From: Streptomyces regalis
Lineage (GTDB): Bacteria > Actinomycetota > Actinomycetes > Streptomycetales > Streptomycetaceae
DNA length: 64,000 nt
Assembly: GCF_001509475.1 (NCBI RefSeq)
Contig: NZ_LLZG01000025.1
Span: forward strand, 114,883 to 178,882
Direction of reading: 5' to 3'
The position numbers and the translations under genes are program-made. Under the pieces are notes generated by a model. It worked only from the letters and a program-made list of their open reading frames with translations, was not told the DNA's origin and made no database searches. Positions 8,526-18,183 of this stretch are shown piece by piece (position 1 is the first letter of the stretch; every line of letters begins with the position of its first letter).

Positions 8526-9502
8526 TGGACCCGGCCGGACTCCTCGCCGCCTACGAGCAGATGGCCGTCATCCGCCGTACGGAGAAGGCCGCCCACGACC
8601 TGTTCCTGCAGGGCCTCGTCAAGGGCACCACCTACCTCGCCGCCGGACACGAGGCCATCGCCGTCGGCGCGAGCGCCGCCCTGCGCCCCGACGACTACGT
8701 CTTCGCCACCTACCGCGGCCACCACCACGCCATGGCACGCGGCGCCACTCCTGAGGAGTGCCTCGCCGAACTCATGAGCCGGGCAACGGGGTTGTGCAAG
8801 GCCAAGGGCGGCTCCATGCATCTGACCAAGGCGTCCACCGGCATGCTCGGCTCCTACGCCATCGTCGGCGCACACCTCCCGATGGCGGCCGGCGCTGCCT
8901 GGTCGGCCCGGCTGCGCGGCACCGACCAGATCGCGGTCGCCTTCTTCGGTGACGGCGCCACCAACATCGGCGCCTTCCACGAGGCCCTCAACCTGGCCGC
9001 CGTATGGAAGCTGCCCGTGCTGTTCGTCTGCGAGAACAACCTGTACATGGAGTACACGCCGATCGCCGACGTCACGGCGGTACCCCGGCCCGCCGCCGAT
9101 CGGGCGCCCGCGTACGGCATCCCCGGTGAGCTGGTGGACGGCAACGACGTCGTCGCCGTCCAGGAGGCGGTGGCCCGGCTCGCGAGGCGGGCCCGGGCAG
9201 GAGACGGGCCCGCGCTGCTGGAGGCGGAGACCTACCGCCACTTCGGGCACAGCCGCGCCGACCCGGCCACCTACCGTCCGGCCGAGGAGGTCGAACGGTG
9301 GCTGAAGCGCGACCCGTTGGACCTGGCGCGCGGGCGGCTCGTCGAGATGGGCGTGGCGGAGGCCGTGGTCAACGAGGCGGACGACCGGGCAACCACCGCC
9401 GTACAGAAGGCCGTTGAGGCAGCGAAGGCCGCCCCGCCGCCCGATCCGCGCGAGGCACTGACCGACGTATGGGCCGACGGAGGTGCGGCGTGGCGGACGT
9501 GA
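8525..9502 (+). CDS. thiamine-dependent 2-oxoacid/acetoin dehydrogenase E1, alpha subunit
   Basis: The 325-residue product is of the E1-alpha family. The thiamine diphosphate motif is present as GDGATNIGAFHEALNLA followed by FVCENN (about residues 142-172), and the phosphorylation-loop region reads YRHFGHSRADPATYR. The length matches AcoA/PdhA of Gram-positive bacteria. It pairs with the overlapping beta-subunit gene (13 bases shared). No E2 or E3 gene follows, so the pair either borrows a distant E2/E3 or acts alone, for example as an acyloin-cleaving or decarboxylating enzyme with another electron acceptor. The substrate is unknown. Confidence 0.92.
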   Translation: MDPAGLLAAYEQMAVIRRTEKAAHDLFLQGLVKGTTYLAAGHEAIAVGASAALRPDDYVFATYRGHHHAMARGATPEECLAELMSRATGLCKAKGGSMHLTKASTGMLGSYAIVGAHLPMAAGAAWSARLRGTDQIAVAFFGDGATNIGAFHEALNLAAVWKLPVLFVCENNLYMEYTPIADVTAVPRPAADRAPAYGIPGELVDGNDVVAVQEAVARLARRARAGDGPALLEAETYRHFGHSRADPATYRPAEEVERWLKRDPLDLARGRLVEMGVAEAVVNEADDRATTAVQKAVEAAKAAPPPDPREALTDVWADGGAAWRT

Positions 9503-10470
9503 TCACCTACCGGGAGGCGGTCGCCGAGGGCATCGCGCGGGAGATGCGGCGCGATCCGGCCGTCGTGTGCCTGGGTGAGGACATCGGAGAGGCGGGCGGG
9601 GTGTTCAAGACGACGGTCGGGCTGCTGAAGGAGTTCGGGCCCGAGCGGGTGTGGGACACGCCCATATCGGAGCAGGCCATAGTGGGGGCCGCCATGGGTG
9701 CCGCGATGACCGGGATGCGGCCGGTCGCCGAGATCATGTTCTCCGACTTCCTGGCCTGTTGCTGGGACTACCTCGCCAACGAGATCCCGAAGGTGCGGTA
9801 CATGACGGGGGGTCAGGTCACCGTGCCGCTCGTCGTGCGCACCGCCAACGGCGGCGGGCTCGGCTTCGGGGCCCAGCACTCCCAGGCCACCGAGAACTGG
9901 GCGTTCACGATCCCCGGCCTGAAGATCGCGGCACCGGCGACGCCCGCCGACGTGGTCGGCATGATGGCGGCGGCGATCCGCAGTGACGACCCGGTCGTCT
10001 TCTTCGAGCACAAGGGGCTGCTCGCCACCAAGGGCGCGCCTCCGCCGCCGGACCACGTCGTCGAGCTGGGTCGCGCCACCGTCGTCCGCGAGGGCGCCGA
10101 CGTCACGCTCGTCGCCCTCGCCTCGATGGTGCCGGTCGCGCTGAAAGCCGCCGAGCTCCTGTCCGGCGACGGCATCGAGGCCGAGGTCGTCGACCTGCGC
10201 TTCCTCGTGCCGCTGGACGTGAGCACTGTGCTCGCCTCGCTCGGCAGGACCTCGCGGCTCGTCACCGTGGAGGAGAACCCGTACCAGGGCGGCTGGGGCG
10301 GCACGCTCGTCTCGGTCGTCGCCGACGAGGGGTTCGGCCTGCTGGACGCGCCGGTCAGGCGGGTGGCGGGGGAGTGCGTGCCCCTTCCGTTCGCCGACGC
10401 ACTCGAAGAGGAGGTCATCCCCACCGTCGAGAAGGTCGTGGCGGCCGTCCGGGACCTCGCCGCGTACTGA
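9490..10470 (+). CDS. thiamine-dependent 2-oxoacid/acetoin dehydrogenase E1, beta subunit
   Basis: The frame is open from 9469, but GTG 9490 has GGAGG six bases upstream and gives the typical N-terminus VADVITYREAVAEGI. The 326-residue product has the transketolase pyrimidine-binding region (LGEDIGEAGGVFKTT, then ISEQAIVGAAMGAAMTGMRP) and the C-terminal transketolase domain (VVDLRFLVPLDV, TVEENPYQGGWG). The conserved Glu that activates thiamine is in ISEQAIVG. It completes the alpha2beta2 E1 with the preceding gene. The amidohydrolase gene starts 22 bp later behind a strong GGAGG. Confidence 0.92.
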   Translation: MADVITYREAVAEGIAREMRRDPAVVCLGEDIGEAGGVFKTTVGLLKEFGPERVWDTPISEQAIVGAAMGAAMTGMRPVAEIMFSDFLACCWDYLANEIPKVRYMTGGQVTVPLVVRTANGGGLGFGAQHSQATENWAFTIPGLKIAAPATPADVVGMMAAAIRSDDPVVFFEHKGLLATKGAPPPPDHVVELGRATVVREGADVTLVALASMVPVALKAAELLSGDGIEAEVVDLRFLVPLDVSTVLASLGRTSRLVTVEENPYQGGWGGTLVSVVADEGFGLLDAPVRRVAGECVPLPFADALEEEVIPTVEKVVAAVRDLAAY

Positions 10471-10492
10471 ACACCCCATGGGAGGAAGAACG

Positions 10493-11845
10493 ATGACCCA
10501 TCGGATACTCCTGCGAGCCGGTCACGTGCTGTCGATGGACCCCGACATAGGGGACCTGCCCCAGGGGGACGTCCTCATCGAGGACGGGACGATCGCGGCC
10601 GTGGACCGGGAGATCAGCGCAGACGCCGAAGTGCTCGACATGACCGGCCGGATCGTGATCCCCGGCTTCGTGGACACCCACCGCCACACCTGGGAGGCGC
10701 CCATCCGCAATGTCGCCCCCGATGCCACCCTGGACGACTACTTCGTCGACATCCTCGACACCTTCGCACCGCTGTACACCCCCGAGGACGTGTACGCCGG
10801 CAACCTCGCGGGATCGCTGGAGTGCCTGAACGCCGGCATCACCACCCTCGTCGACTGGTCGCACATCAACAACACGCCCGCACACCCGGACGCCGCGATC
10901 CAGGCCCTCACGGAGACCGGCATCCGCGCCCAGTACGCCTACGGCAGCGCCAACACCTCGCTCGCCGACTACTGGTTCGAGAGCAAGATCGCGGTACCGG
11001 GCGACGACGTACGGCGGATCCGCAGCACCTACTTCGCCTCCGACGACGGCCTGCTGACCATGGCACTGGCCACCCGCGGCCCCGGGTTCTGCACCGACGA
11101 CGTCGTCACTGCCGAGTGGGCCCTCGCCCGCGACCTCGACATCCCGATCACCGTGCATGTGGCGATGGGCCGCCTTGCGGGCCGCTTCGGCATGGTCAAG
11201 CAGCTCCACGGCCTCGGCCTCCTCGGCTCCGACACCACCTACGTCCACTGCTGCTACTTCCACGAGGACGAGTGGCAGATGGTCGCCGACAGCGGCGGCA
11301 CGGTCTCGATCGCACCGCAGGTCGAGATGCAGATGGGGCACGGCTGGCCGCCCGTGATGAAGGCCATCGAGTACGGGCTGCGGCCGTCCTTGAGCATCGA
11401 CGTCGTCACCACCGTGCCCGGCGACATGTTCACCCAGATCCGCGCGGCCTTCGGCGCCGAGCGCGCCCGGGTCAACGCCGACTGCTGGAACGCCAATCTC
11501 CCCGTGCCGGACACCATGTTGACGGCACGCCAGATGCTGGAGATCGCCACGGTGAACGGCGCGCACGTCGCGGGCCTCGAGCACCGCACCGGCACCCTGA
11601 CCCCCGGCAAGCGCGCCGACATCGTCGCCATCGACGCCACCGCGCTCAACGTGGCCCCGGTGCACGACGCGGCGGCCGCGGTGACCCTGTCGGCCGACGT
11701 CTCCAACGTCGACACGGTCATCGTCGACGGCGTGATCCGCAAGCGCGACGGGAAGCTCGTGGCCGACGTCGACCGGGCCCGGCGCCTGGTCCAGGAGTCC
11801 CGCGACCGGCTCCTCGCAGCGAAGGAGGCGAAAAGCGCGGCATGA
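10493..11845 (+). CDS. amidohydrolase (cytosine/guanine deaminase, TrzN/AtzB-like)
   Basis: The 450-residue product starts at ATG 10493 behind GGAGG at 10481-10485. It has the subtype III amidohydrolase metal set: H63 and H65 in DTHRHTWE, H222 in TVHVAMG, H252 in YVHCCYF and D303 in LSIDVVTTVPGDMF. There is no carboxylated Lys, so it should hold a single metal and act on a C-N bond by deamination or dechlorination-like hydrolysis of a ring or amide. A beta-sandwich formed by the two ends (VLIEDGTIAAVD and TPGKRADIVAID) is typical. In this operon it probably removes nitrogen from an intermediate. It overlaps the bicupin gene by ATGA. Confidence 0.92.
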   Translation: MTHRILLRAGHVLSMDPDIGDLPQGDVLIEDGTIAAVDREISADAEVLDMTGRIVIPGFVDTHRHTWEAPIRNVAPDATLDDYFVDILDTFAPLYTPEDVYAGNLAGSLECLNAGITTLVDWSHINNTPAHPDAAIQALTETGIRAQYAYGSANTSLADYWFESKIAVPGDDVRRIRSTYFASDDGLLTMALATRGPGFCTDDVVTAEWALARDLDIPITVHVAMGRLAGRFGMVKQLHGLGLLGSDTTYVHCCYFHEDEWQMVADSGGTVSIAPQVEMQMGHGWPPVMKAIEYGLRPSLSIDVVTTVPGDMFTQIRAAFGAERARVNADCWNANLPVPDTMLTARQMLEIATVNGAHVAGLEHRTGTLTPGKRADIVAIDATALNVAPVHDAAAAVTLSADVSNVDTVIVDGVIRKRDGKLVADVDRARRLVQESRDRLLAAKEAKSAA

Positions 11846-12717
11846 CCCGACACCTTGTGCGCCGGACCGCCGACGTCCCGGAGCCGCCGTACGACGAACT
11901 CGGCTACCGGCGGCGGACCTTGGTCGGCGAGGACGACGGCAGCGTGCACACCGGCTTCGGCCTCTGCGGGATACGGCCCGACGGCCGCGTCCCGGCCCAT
12001 GTGCACTCGTACGAGGAGAGCTTCCATGTGCTCTACGGGGCCGTGATCCTCGATGTGCCCGAAGGGGCGTACCTACTCGAAGAGGGCGACTACGGCCTCC
12101 TCCCGACCGGCGTCCCGCACGCATGGCGCGGCGCCGGCGACATCGCCGGCCGCTGGGCCGACATGCTCGCCCCGGTGCCACGGGCCCGCTACGGATACGA
12201 CACCCAGGCGGTGCCCGAGCTGCCGGTCAGAGATCCCGTCCGCATCGACGTCCGCGACCCGCGCACCCGGTCCTTCGGCCACTTCGAAACCGCCCAGATG
12301 GATCCTGGCAAGCAGTCCCAGGACCTGCTCGCGGTGTCGGCGAGCATGCGGACCGCGCTGCTCGTGTACAGCGGGATCACCGTGAAGATGATGGTCGACA
12401 GCGACCTGGGCGCGGTCGCCTCGACGATGTTCATGGTGCAGTACGCCCCCGACGGCGCCGCCGGCACGCACGACCACCCCTTCGAGGAGACGTACCTGAT
12501 CCTCGAGGGGACCGCGGACGCCACCTTCGACGGAGAGCGGTACCGGCTGGGGCCGGGCGACCTGGCCTGGGCGGGCGCCGGGTGCGTGCACGGGTTCGCC
12601 AACGCCGGTCAGGGGCCGCTACGTTGGCTGGAGACACAGGCGCCGCAGCCGCCGTCGCGTCACTCCTACCGGTTCACACGGGACTGGGAGTACCTGAGGG
12701 AGGTCCTGGAGTCATGA
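11842..12717 (+). CDS. bicupin protein ((S)-ureidoglycine aminohydrolase-like fold)
   Basis: The 291-residue product has two cupin barrels. The N-terminal one (about 40-110) has PAHVHSYEESFHVLYG and LLPTGVPHAWRG; the C-terminal one (about 185-270) has AGTHDHPFEETYLILEG and AWAGAGCVHGFAN. Both keep His/Glu residues that could bind a metal. Two-cupin proteins of this length include ureidoglycine aminohydrolase (AllE) and isomerases, but allantoin genes are not present here, so I leave the reaction open. The start ATG 11842 overlaps the amidohydrolase stop, and its own stop overlaps the SDR start, both as ATGA. Confidence 0.85.
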   Translation: MTRHLVRRTADVPEPPYDELGYRRRTLVGEDDGSVHTGFGLCGIRPDGRVPAHVHSYEESFHVLYGAVILDVPEGAYLLEEGDYGLLPTGVPHAWRGAGDIAGRWADMLAPVPRARYGYDTQAVPELPVRDPVRIDVRDPRTRSFGHFETAQMDPGKQSQDLLAVSASMRTALLVYSGITVKMMVDSDLGAVASTMFMVQYAPDGAAGTHDHPFEETYLILEGTADATFDGERYRLGPGDLAWAGAGCVHGFANAGQGPLRWLETQAPQPPSRHSYRFTRDWEYLREVLES

Positions 12718-13403
12718 GCAGTGTTCTCGTCGTGGGCGGTACGTCCGGGATCGGCCTGGAGTTCGCCCGAATGCGGGCCGGACGCGGGGACGAGGTCGTC
12801 CTGACCGGCCGTGACGGCCACCGTGCCGACACCATCGCCAAGGAGTTCGGCGCGGGCGGAATCGCCCTCGATCTCGGCCGGCCGGGGGAGATAGCCGCCG
12901 CACTGGCCGATGTCGGGCGCGTCGACCACCTGGTCATCGCGGGCGTCTCCCGCGACGACAACAAGGTCACCGAGTACGACATCGACGCCGCCCTGCGGCT
13001 CGTCACCCTCAAACTCGTCGGTTACACCGAGGTCGTGCACACCCTGGTGTCCCGGCTGCACGACGACAGCGCGATCGTGCTGTTCGGCGGGCAGGCGAAG
13101 GAACGGCCCTACCCGGGCGCGACGACGGTGGCGACGGTCAACGCCGGCATCGGCGGCCTGGTGAACACCCTCGCCGTCGAACTCGCGCCGATCCGGGTGA
13201 ACGCCGTCCACCCGGGTGTCGTCGGGGACAGCCCCTACTGGCAGGCCAAGCCGGAGAAGGTGCTCGACGTGCTGCGCACCGAGACCCCCACCGGGCGGCT
13301 CGCCACCATGGCCGACGTGGTCGACGCCGTGGACTTCCTGCTGCGCAACGAGTCGGTCAACGCGGTTGAACTGAGCGTGGACGGAGGGTGGTTGCTCGGC
13401 TGA
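12714..13403 (+). CDS. atypical short-chain dehydrogenase/reductase (SDR)
   Basis: The 229-residue product has the SDR nucleotide-binding motif (VVGGTSGIGLEFA, about 6-18) and a classical C-terminus (RVNAVHPGVV, AVELSVDGGWLLG). The catalytic YxxxK is missing: where it should be, the sequence reads VATVNAG, with Val139 and Asn143 in place of Tyr and Lys. The Ser region reads FGGQAKE. The fold should bind NAD(P) but the standard proton relay is absent, so it may use other residues (a Tyr lies nearby in RPYPG), or act as a lyase, isomerase or regulator. It is the last gene of the XRE-cupin operon. Confidence 0.88.
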   Translation: MSSVLVVGGTSGIGLEFARMRAGRGDEVVLTGRDGHRADTIAKEFGAGGIALDLGRPGEIAAALADVGRVDHLVIAGVSRDDNKVTEYDIDAALRLVTLKLVGYTEVVHTLVSRLHDDSAIVLFGGQAKERPYPGATTVATVNAGIGGLVNTLAVELAPIRVNAVHPGVVGDSPYWQAKPEKVLDVLRTETPTGRLATMADVVDAVDFLLRNESVNAVELSVDGGWLLG

Positions 13404-13450
13404 GCGAGGGCGCGGGGTCGGTGCGGCGAGGATCCGGGGGCGGTGCGGGA

Positions 13451-14278
13451 TCAGCGCTTGAAGCCGACTGCGCCGTACAGCGACACGGGTTCTTCCTTCG
13501 CTTCGCTCTCGCCCGCATCTGCTTCGCTCTCGCCTGCGTCGGGCCGCCAGTCCGACAGGGAGACGATCCCCGGTTCCAGCAGCTCAAGTCCCTTGAACAA
13601 GCGTCCCATTTCGGCGTGCGAACGCGCCACGAGTGTTACCCCGCTTGCGGTGTAGGCCGCGATGCCCCGCCGGACGTTCTCCGGGTCGAAGTCCGCCGTC
13701 ATCGCCGACAGCACCAGACAGCTGCCCGGCGCCAGCGCGCCGACCAGTGTGTCCACGAGGCGGTGGGCGCCGTCGTCGTCCGCGATGAAGTGCAGCAGCG
13801 CGATCAGGGACAGGGCGACGGGCCGGTCGAAGTCGAGGACGGTGGCGGCCTGTTCGAGGATGCGCTCCGGCTCCCGCGCATCGGCCTGCACATACTCGGT
13901 CACGCCCTCCGGAGTGCCGCGCAGCAGGGCCGCTGCGTGTGCGAGCACGATCGGGTCGTTGTCGACGTACACCACCCGTGCGTCCGGGACGACGGACTGG
14001 GCGATCTGGTGCAGGTTGGGCTCGGTCGGGATGCCGGAACCGACATCGAGGAACTGGCGGATCCCCGTTTCCCGGACGACCACCCGGGTGGCCCGCTCCA
14101 TGAACCGGCGGTTGGCACGGGCATGCCGCGGAGCGTCACCCGGCATCGCGGCGATCTGCCGCCCGAGTTCCTCGTCGACGGGGTAGTTGTCCTTGCCGCC
14201 GAGGAACCAGTCGTACACCCGGGCCGGATGCGGCCTGCTCGTGTCGATACGTGATACGGCCGGCTCGGTCCCGGTCAC
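13451..14278 (-). CDS. SAV2177-type S-adenosylmethionine-dependent methyltransferase
   Basis: The 275-residue product belongs to the large actinobacterial SAV2177/DUF574 family. Signature sequences are HPARVYDWFLGGKDNYPVD near the N-terminus, FLDVGSGIPTEPNLHQIAQ (SAM motif I), VVYVDNDPIVLAHA and LIALLHFIADDDGAHRLVD. Streptomyces genomes hold many paralogues and the acceptor substrate is unknown. The C-terminus has a short duplicated acidic stretch (DAGESEADAGESEA). It is convergent with the SDR gene, leaving about 47 bp between stops. Confidence 0.93.
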   Translation of the reverse strand: MTGTEPAVSRIDTSRPHPARVYDWFLGGKDNYPVDEELGRQIAAMPGDAPRHARANRRFMERATRVVVRETGIRQFLDVGSGIPTEPNLHQIAQSVVPDARVVYVDNDPIVLAHAAALLRGTPEGVTEYVQADAREPERILEQAATVLDFDRPVALSLIALLHFIADDDGAHRLVDTLVGALAPGSCLVLSAMTADFDPENVRRGIAAYTASGVTLVARSHAEMGRLFKGLELLEPGIVSLSDWRPDAGESEADAGESEAKEEPVSLYGAVGFKR

Positions 14279-14326
14279 GCAGGCCTCCTGTGCTCGCCAA
14301 CGAAGTGTGCGAGCAGTCTTTCACGA

Positions 14327-14974
14327 TCATGCGGCCCGGCGGAGGCTGTCTTCGGCCACCTCCTTGTCGACGGCCGCACGCACCAACGCGGCGGCGAGCA
14401 CGGCCGGTTCGGTGTTCCCGGCGAGGTCGGCCAGCCGGTCCGGGTCCTTGGGCAGGCCGAGCCGCTGTGCGCCCGAGAGCGCCTTGCCGTCGACGTAGGG
14501 CGCCACTTCAGGCCAGACCCGCTGGGCCTCGCGCAGGAAGATGTCGGCGCCGGCCGGACCCATGCCGGGGAACTCCTGGAGCAGACGGCGCAGTTCGGCG
14601 ACGTCACCGTCCGCCTCCTTGCGCAGCCGCCGCAGATCGCCGCCCCAACGCTCGGTCAACAGCTCGGCGCCGTCGCCGAGTTGGGTGGCCGTACGCTCGT
14701 CGTAGCGCCGGTAGCCGCCCCGGCCCAGCGCGTCCACCCGCTCCTGCCAGTCGGCGTCGGCCATCCGGCGTGGATCGCGCAGCTCCGCCTCGTACAGGGC
14801 GCGGGCGGTGTCGAGCGCGATCGAGCCACGGATCCGGGCACTGAGCGGAAGCGCCAGCACCAGCAGCCGGTACAGCGGCTGCGAGGTGTCCTTCAGCGGG
14901 ATGCCGGCCTCCTCGGCGAAGGTCTGTCCGTGCGCGCGCACGAGTTCCCGTACGACGCGCTTGTCGTCGCTCAT
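14327..14974 (-). CDS. HhH-type DNA glycosylase/endonuclease III-like protein
   Basis: The frame is open to 15022, but ATG 14974 overlaps the upstream DUF3140 stop (ATGA) and is the likely start. The 215-residue product is helical, with a helix-hairpin-helix in LLQEFPGMGPAGADIFLREAQ (about residues 128-148) as in endonuclease III. I do not see the catalytic Lys-Asp pair or the Fe-S cysteine cluster of Nth, so it may bind DNA without glycosylase activity. Coupling to DUF3140, and a Dps gene just upstream, suggest a role in DNA protection or stress. Confidence 0.8.
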   Translation of the reverse strand: MSDDKRVVRELVRAHGQTFAEEAGIPLKDTSQPLYRLLVLALPLSARIRGSIALDTARALYEAELRDPRRMADADWQERVDALGRGGYRRYDERTATQLGDGAELLTERWGGDLRRLRKEADGDVAELRRLLQEFPGMGPAGADIFLREAQRVWPEVAPYVDGKALSGAQRLGLPKDPDRLADLAGNTEPAVLAAALVRAAVDKEVAEDSLRRAA

Positions 14975-15303
14975 GGCTTCAGTGGATCGTGGCCGATCGT
15001 CATCAACTGATGCCGACGGCACGTCTGTTCGGGCTCGGGCTCGTTCTCGAGGTCCGCCTCGGCGGTGACGGTGTCCACGACGTCGTACATCGTCTGGATG
15101 TCGTCGTCCGTGAGGTCCGTGCGCCGCTTCTGCAGGATCGCGAGGACATGCTGCCCGGTCGGTGTGCCGGCCTGGTCCGGCAGCGGCTCGGTCTCCTCGT
15201 CCGCGTCACTGACCCGCAGCCAGGTGGCCAGCTCCTGCGAGGTCATGTTCACCACGCGGTGGAAGTCCTGCCACAGCGCGTCGAGTTCGAGGGCGTCGGT
15301 CAT
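14971..15303 (-). CDS. DUF3140 family protein
   Basis: This small acidic protein of 110 residues has the DUF3140 pattern: LWQDFHRVVNMTSQELATWL at the start and HVLAILQKRRTDLTDDDIQTM in the middle. The family is common in actinobacteria and cyanobacteria and has no proven function; a DNA-binding or regulatory role is sometimes guessed. Its stop overlaps the start of the HhH gene, so the two are translated together. Confidence 0.85.
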   Translation of the reverse strand: MTDALELDALWQDFHRVVNMTSQELATWLRVSDADEETEPLPDQAGTPTGQHVLAILQKRRTDLTDDDIQTMYDVVDTVTAEADLENEPEPEQTCRRHQLMTIGHDPLKP

Positions 15304-15366
15304 GGTGTCCCTCCTTGGCGAGTACGGCTCCGCGCGTACGGTGTACGGCCCTTCGCTACGGTCGTG

Positions 15367-15849
15367 TCACTCGTCGCGCGGCCAGTTCTCGGCGTCGAAC
15401 ATCCAGCGCTGCTTCTCCAGCTCGCTCGTGATGCCGATCAGCAGGTCCTGCGTCACCGGGTCCGGCTCGGCGGTCGCGTCGATACGTTCGCGCAGCCGCT
15501 CTATGGCCGAGGCGAGGGCGTCCACGACCAGCTGCACGACCTCCGTGTCGCGCAGCCAGCCCTCCTTGGGGCCGGGCAGCGTGTAGGCCGCGGCGATGGT
15601 CTCCGGCCGGCCGTCGGGCGGCAGGCCGAGCGCCGCGGAGCGTTCGGCGACCGTGTCGGAGAACGAGCGGGCCACCGACACCACTTCGTCGAGCTGCAGA
15701 TGGATCGAGCGGAACCGCGGCCCCACGATGTTCCAGTGCGCCTGCTTCCCGATCAGCGAGAGGCCGAGAAGATCGACGAGGGTGCTCTGCAGGGCCTCCC
15801 CGGCGACCCGGCGAGCCGGTTCGGGAAGCGTGCTCTTGACGACAGTCAT
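15367..15849 (-). CDS. Dps-family ferritin-like DNA-protection protein
   Basis: ATG 15849 is chosen over the open frame to 15909 because GGAGCTCGG precedes it. The 160-residue product has the Dps four-helix ferritin fold. The ferroxidase residues are visible as His in KQAHWNIVGP, then His and Asp in IHLQLDEVV. Dps proteins form dodecamers that oxidise and store iron and shield DNA. The N-terminal tail is short and only mildly basic, so DNA binding is uncertain. Genes on the same strand downstream (DUF3140, HhH) may form a stress group. Confidence 0.92.
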   Translation of the reverse strand: MTVVKSTLPEPARRVAGEALQSTLVDLLGLSLIGKQAHWNIVGPRFRSIHLQLDEVVSVARSFSDTVAERSAALGLPPDGRPETIAAAYTLPGPKEGWLRDTEVVQLVVDALASAIERLRERIDATAEPDPVTQDLLIGITSELEKQRWMFDAENWPRDE

Positions 15850-15982
15850 ACCGAGCTCCTCCTTCTTCTGGCTGTGTCCTGGCCGGTACGGAGCGGTGCG
15901 GCGCCGCAATCACTCCAGGCGCTGCGACGGCTCCATGCGGGCGCGGGTGCCCAGGGCAAACTGGTGCAAAACGCAATGTGTC

Positions 15983-16792
15983 TCAGTGTGCGAACACGCC
16001 GTCCAGGAAGCGGATCAGATCCGCGAACACATCCGTCTTGTTCGTCTCGTGGAAGACCTCGTGCCGGGCCCCCGGGTAGACGCGCTCGGTCAGTTCGTCC
16101 CCGCGCAGCTCCTCGATGCCGACACGGCTGCCGAGGAGCGGGACCAGACGGTCCTCGTCGCCGTGCAGCCACAGCAGCGGCAGGCGCCCGATGCCGCCGC
16201 CCTTGGACACGGTGTCCAGCATCCGGGCGAACGCCTCCACCGTCGGCCGCTTCATCGGGCCGTGCCAGACCAGCGGATCCGCCGCGTACGCCGCACCCAC
16301 CGCGGGGTCGCGGGAGAGCGCCGCCGGGCTGATCGGGGTGTCGGGGATCTCGTTGAGGGCGAGCAGCCGCCGGGGCAGCGCCCAGTCGCCGATCACGGGC
16401 CCGGACAGCACCAGGGCGGCGAGACCGGCGCCGTGGAGCTGCGCGTAGCGGGCCGCGATCAGGCCGCCCATGGAGTGCCCGACCAGGACGACGGGCAGAT
16501 CCGGATGCGCGGCCCGGGCCAGCTCCGCGACGGCGCGCACGTCGGCGACCACCTCCTCGAAGTCCTCGATCACCACGCGCTCGCCCGCCGACCTCCCGTG
16601 ACCGACGTGATCCGGCCCGAACACGGCCGCCCCGTGCTCGACGAGGACGTCCGCCACCTCGGCGTACCGGCCGGCGTGCTCCCCGTAGCCGTGGATCACG
16701 AGCGCGACGTAGCGGGGCCGAGGGTTCGGCCATTCGCGTACGACGATCGGTCCCCGGCTTCCAGCAAGGACATGCTCGCGGGTGTCGGCCAT
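15983..16792 (-). CDS. alpha/beta hydrolase, monoacylglycerol lipase/lysophospholipase-like
   Basis: The 269-residue product is a Hydrolase_4 type serine hydrolase: oxyanion region HGYGEHAGRY, nucleophile elbow VLVGHSMGGLIAARY, acid region LWLHGDEDRLVPL and C-terminal His in GARHEVFHETNKTDV. There is no signal peptide, so it is cytoplasmic. It is divergent from the thiolase gene, with a short palindrome between them, which suggests joint control of acyl-lipid breakdown and beta-oxidation. Confidence 0.93.
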   Translation of the reverse strand: MADTREHVLAGSRGPIVVREWPNPRPRYVALVIHGYGEHAGRYAEVADVLVEHGAAVFGPDHVGHGRSAGERVVIEDFEEVVADVRAVAELARAAHPDLPVVLVGHSMGGLIAARYAQLHGAGLAALVLSGPVIGDWALPRRLLALNEIPDTPISPAALSRDPAVGAAYAADPLVWHGPMKRPTVEAFARMLDTVSKGGGIGRLPLLWLHGDEDRLVPLLGSRVGIEELRGDELTERVYPGARHEVFHETNKTDVFADLIRFLDGVFAH

Positions 16793-16872
16793 GTCTCCTC
16801 GTCCTCTCCGGCTGCGTCGGTGAAGGTGCCCAGGGATCTTCCCAGGGTGCGGCGGGTCGGTCTATAGTCCAA

Positions 16873-16889
16873 AACTAGCGGTGCTAATT
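16873..16889. promoter_or_regulatory. putative TetR-type operator between lipase and thiolase genes
   Basis: AACTAGCGGTGCTAATT is an inverted repeat with a 3-base centre; six of seven half-site positions pair. It lies in the 137-bp divergent region, about 40 bases upstream of the thiolase GTG and just after a TATAGT (16863-16868) that could be a -10 box. Such short palindromes are typical for TetR repressors of fatty-acid genes. No regulator gene is nearby, so the assignment is inference. Confidence 0.4.
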
Positions 16890-16929
16890 AAATGCGTGTC
16901 GATTCAAACTGCCGGTCAGGAGACCTGTC

Positions 16930-18117
<1,188 letters not shown>

Positions 18118-18183
18118 CAATCTCCCAACTGGCGAGACGCTCCTTACGGGCATCGGTTAGGTGCGCATAGCATCGGTCTCCGC

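Noticed and set aside
14327..14974. Naming the HhH protein endonuclease III
   Set aside because: The helix-hairpin-helix is present but I could not find the catalytic Lys-Asp pair or the Fe-S cysteines.
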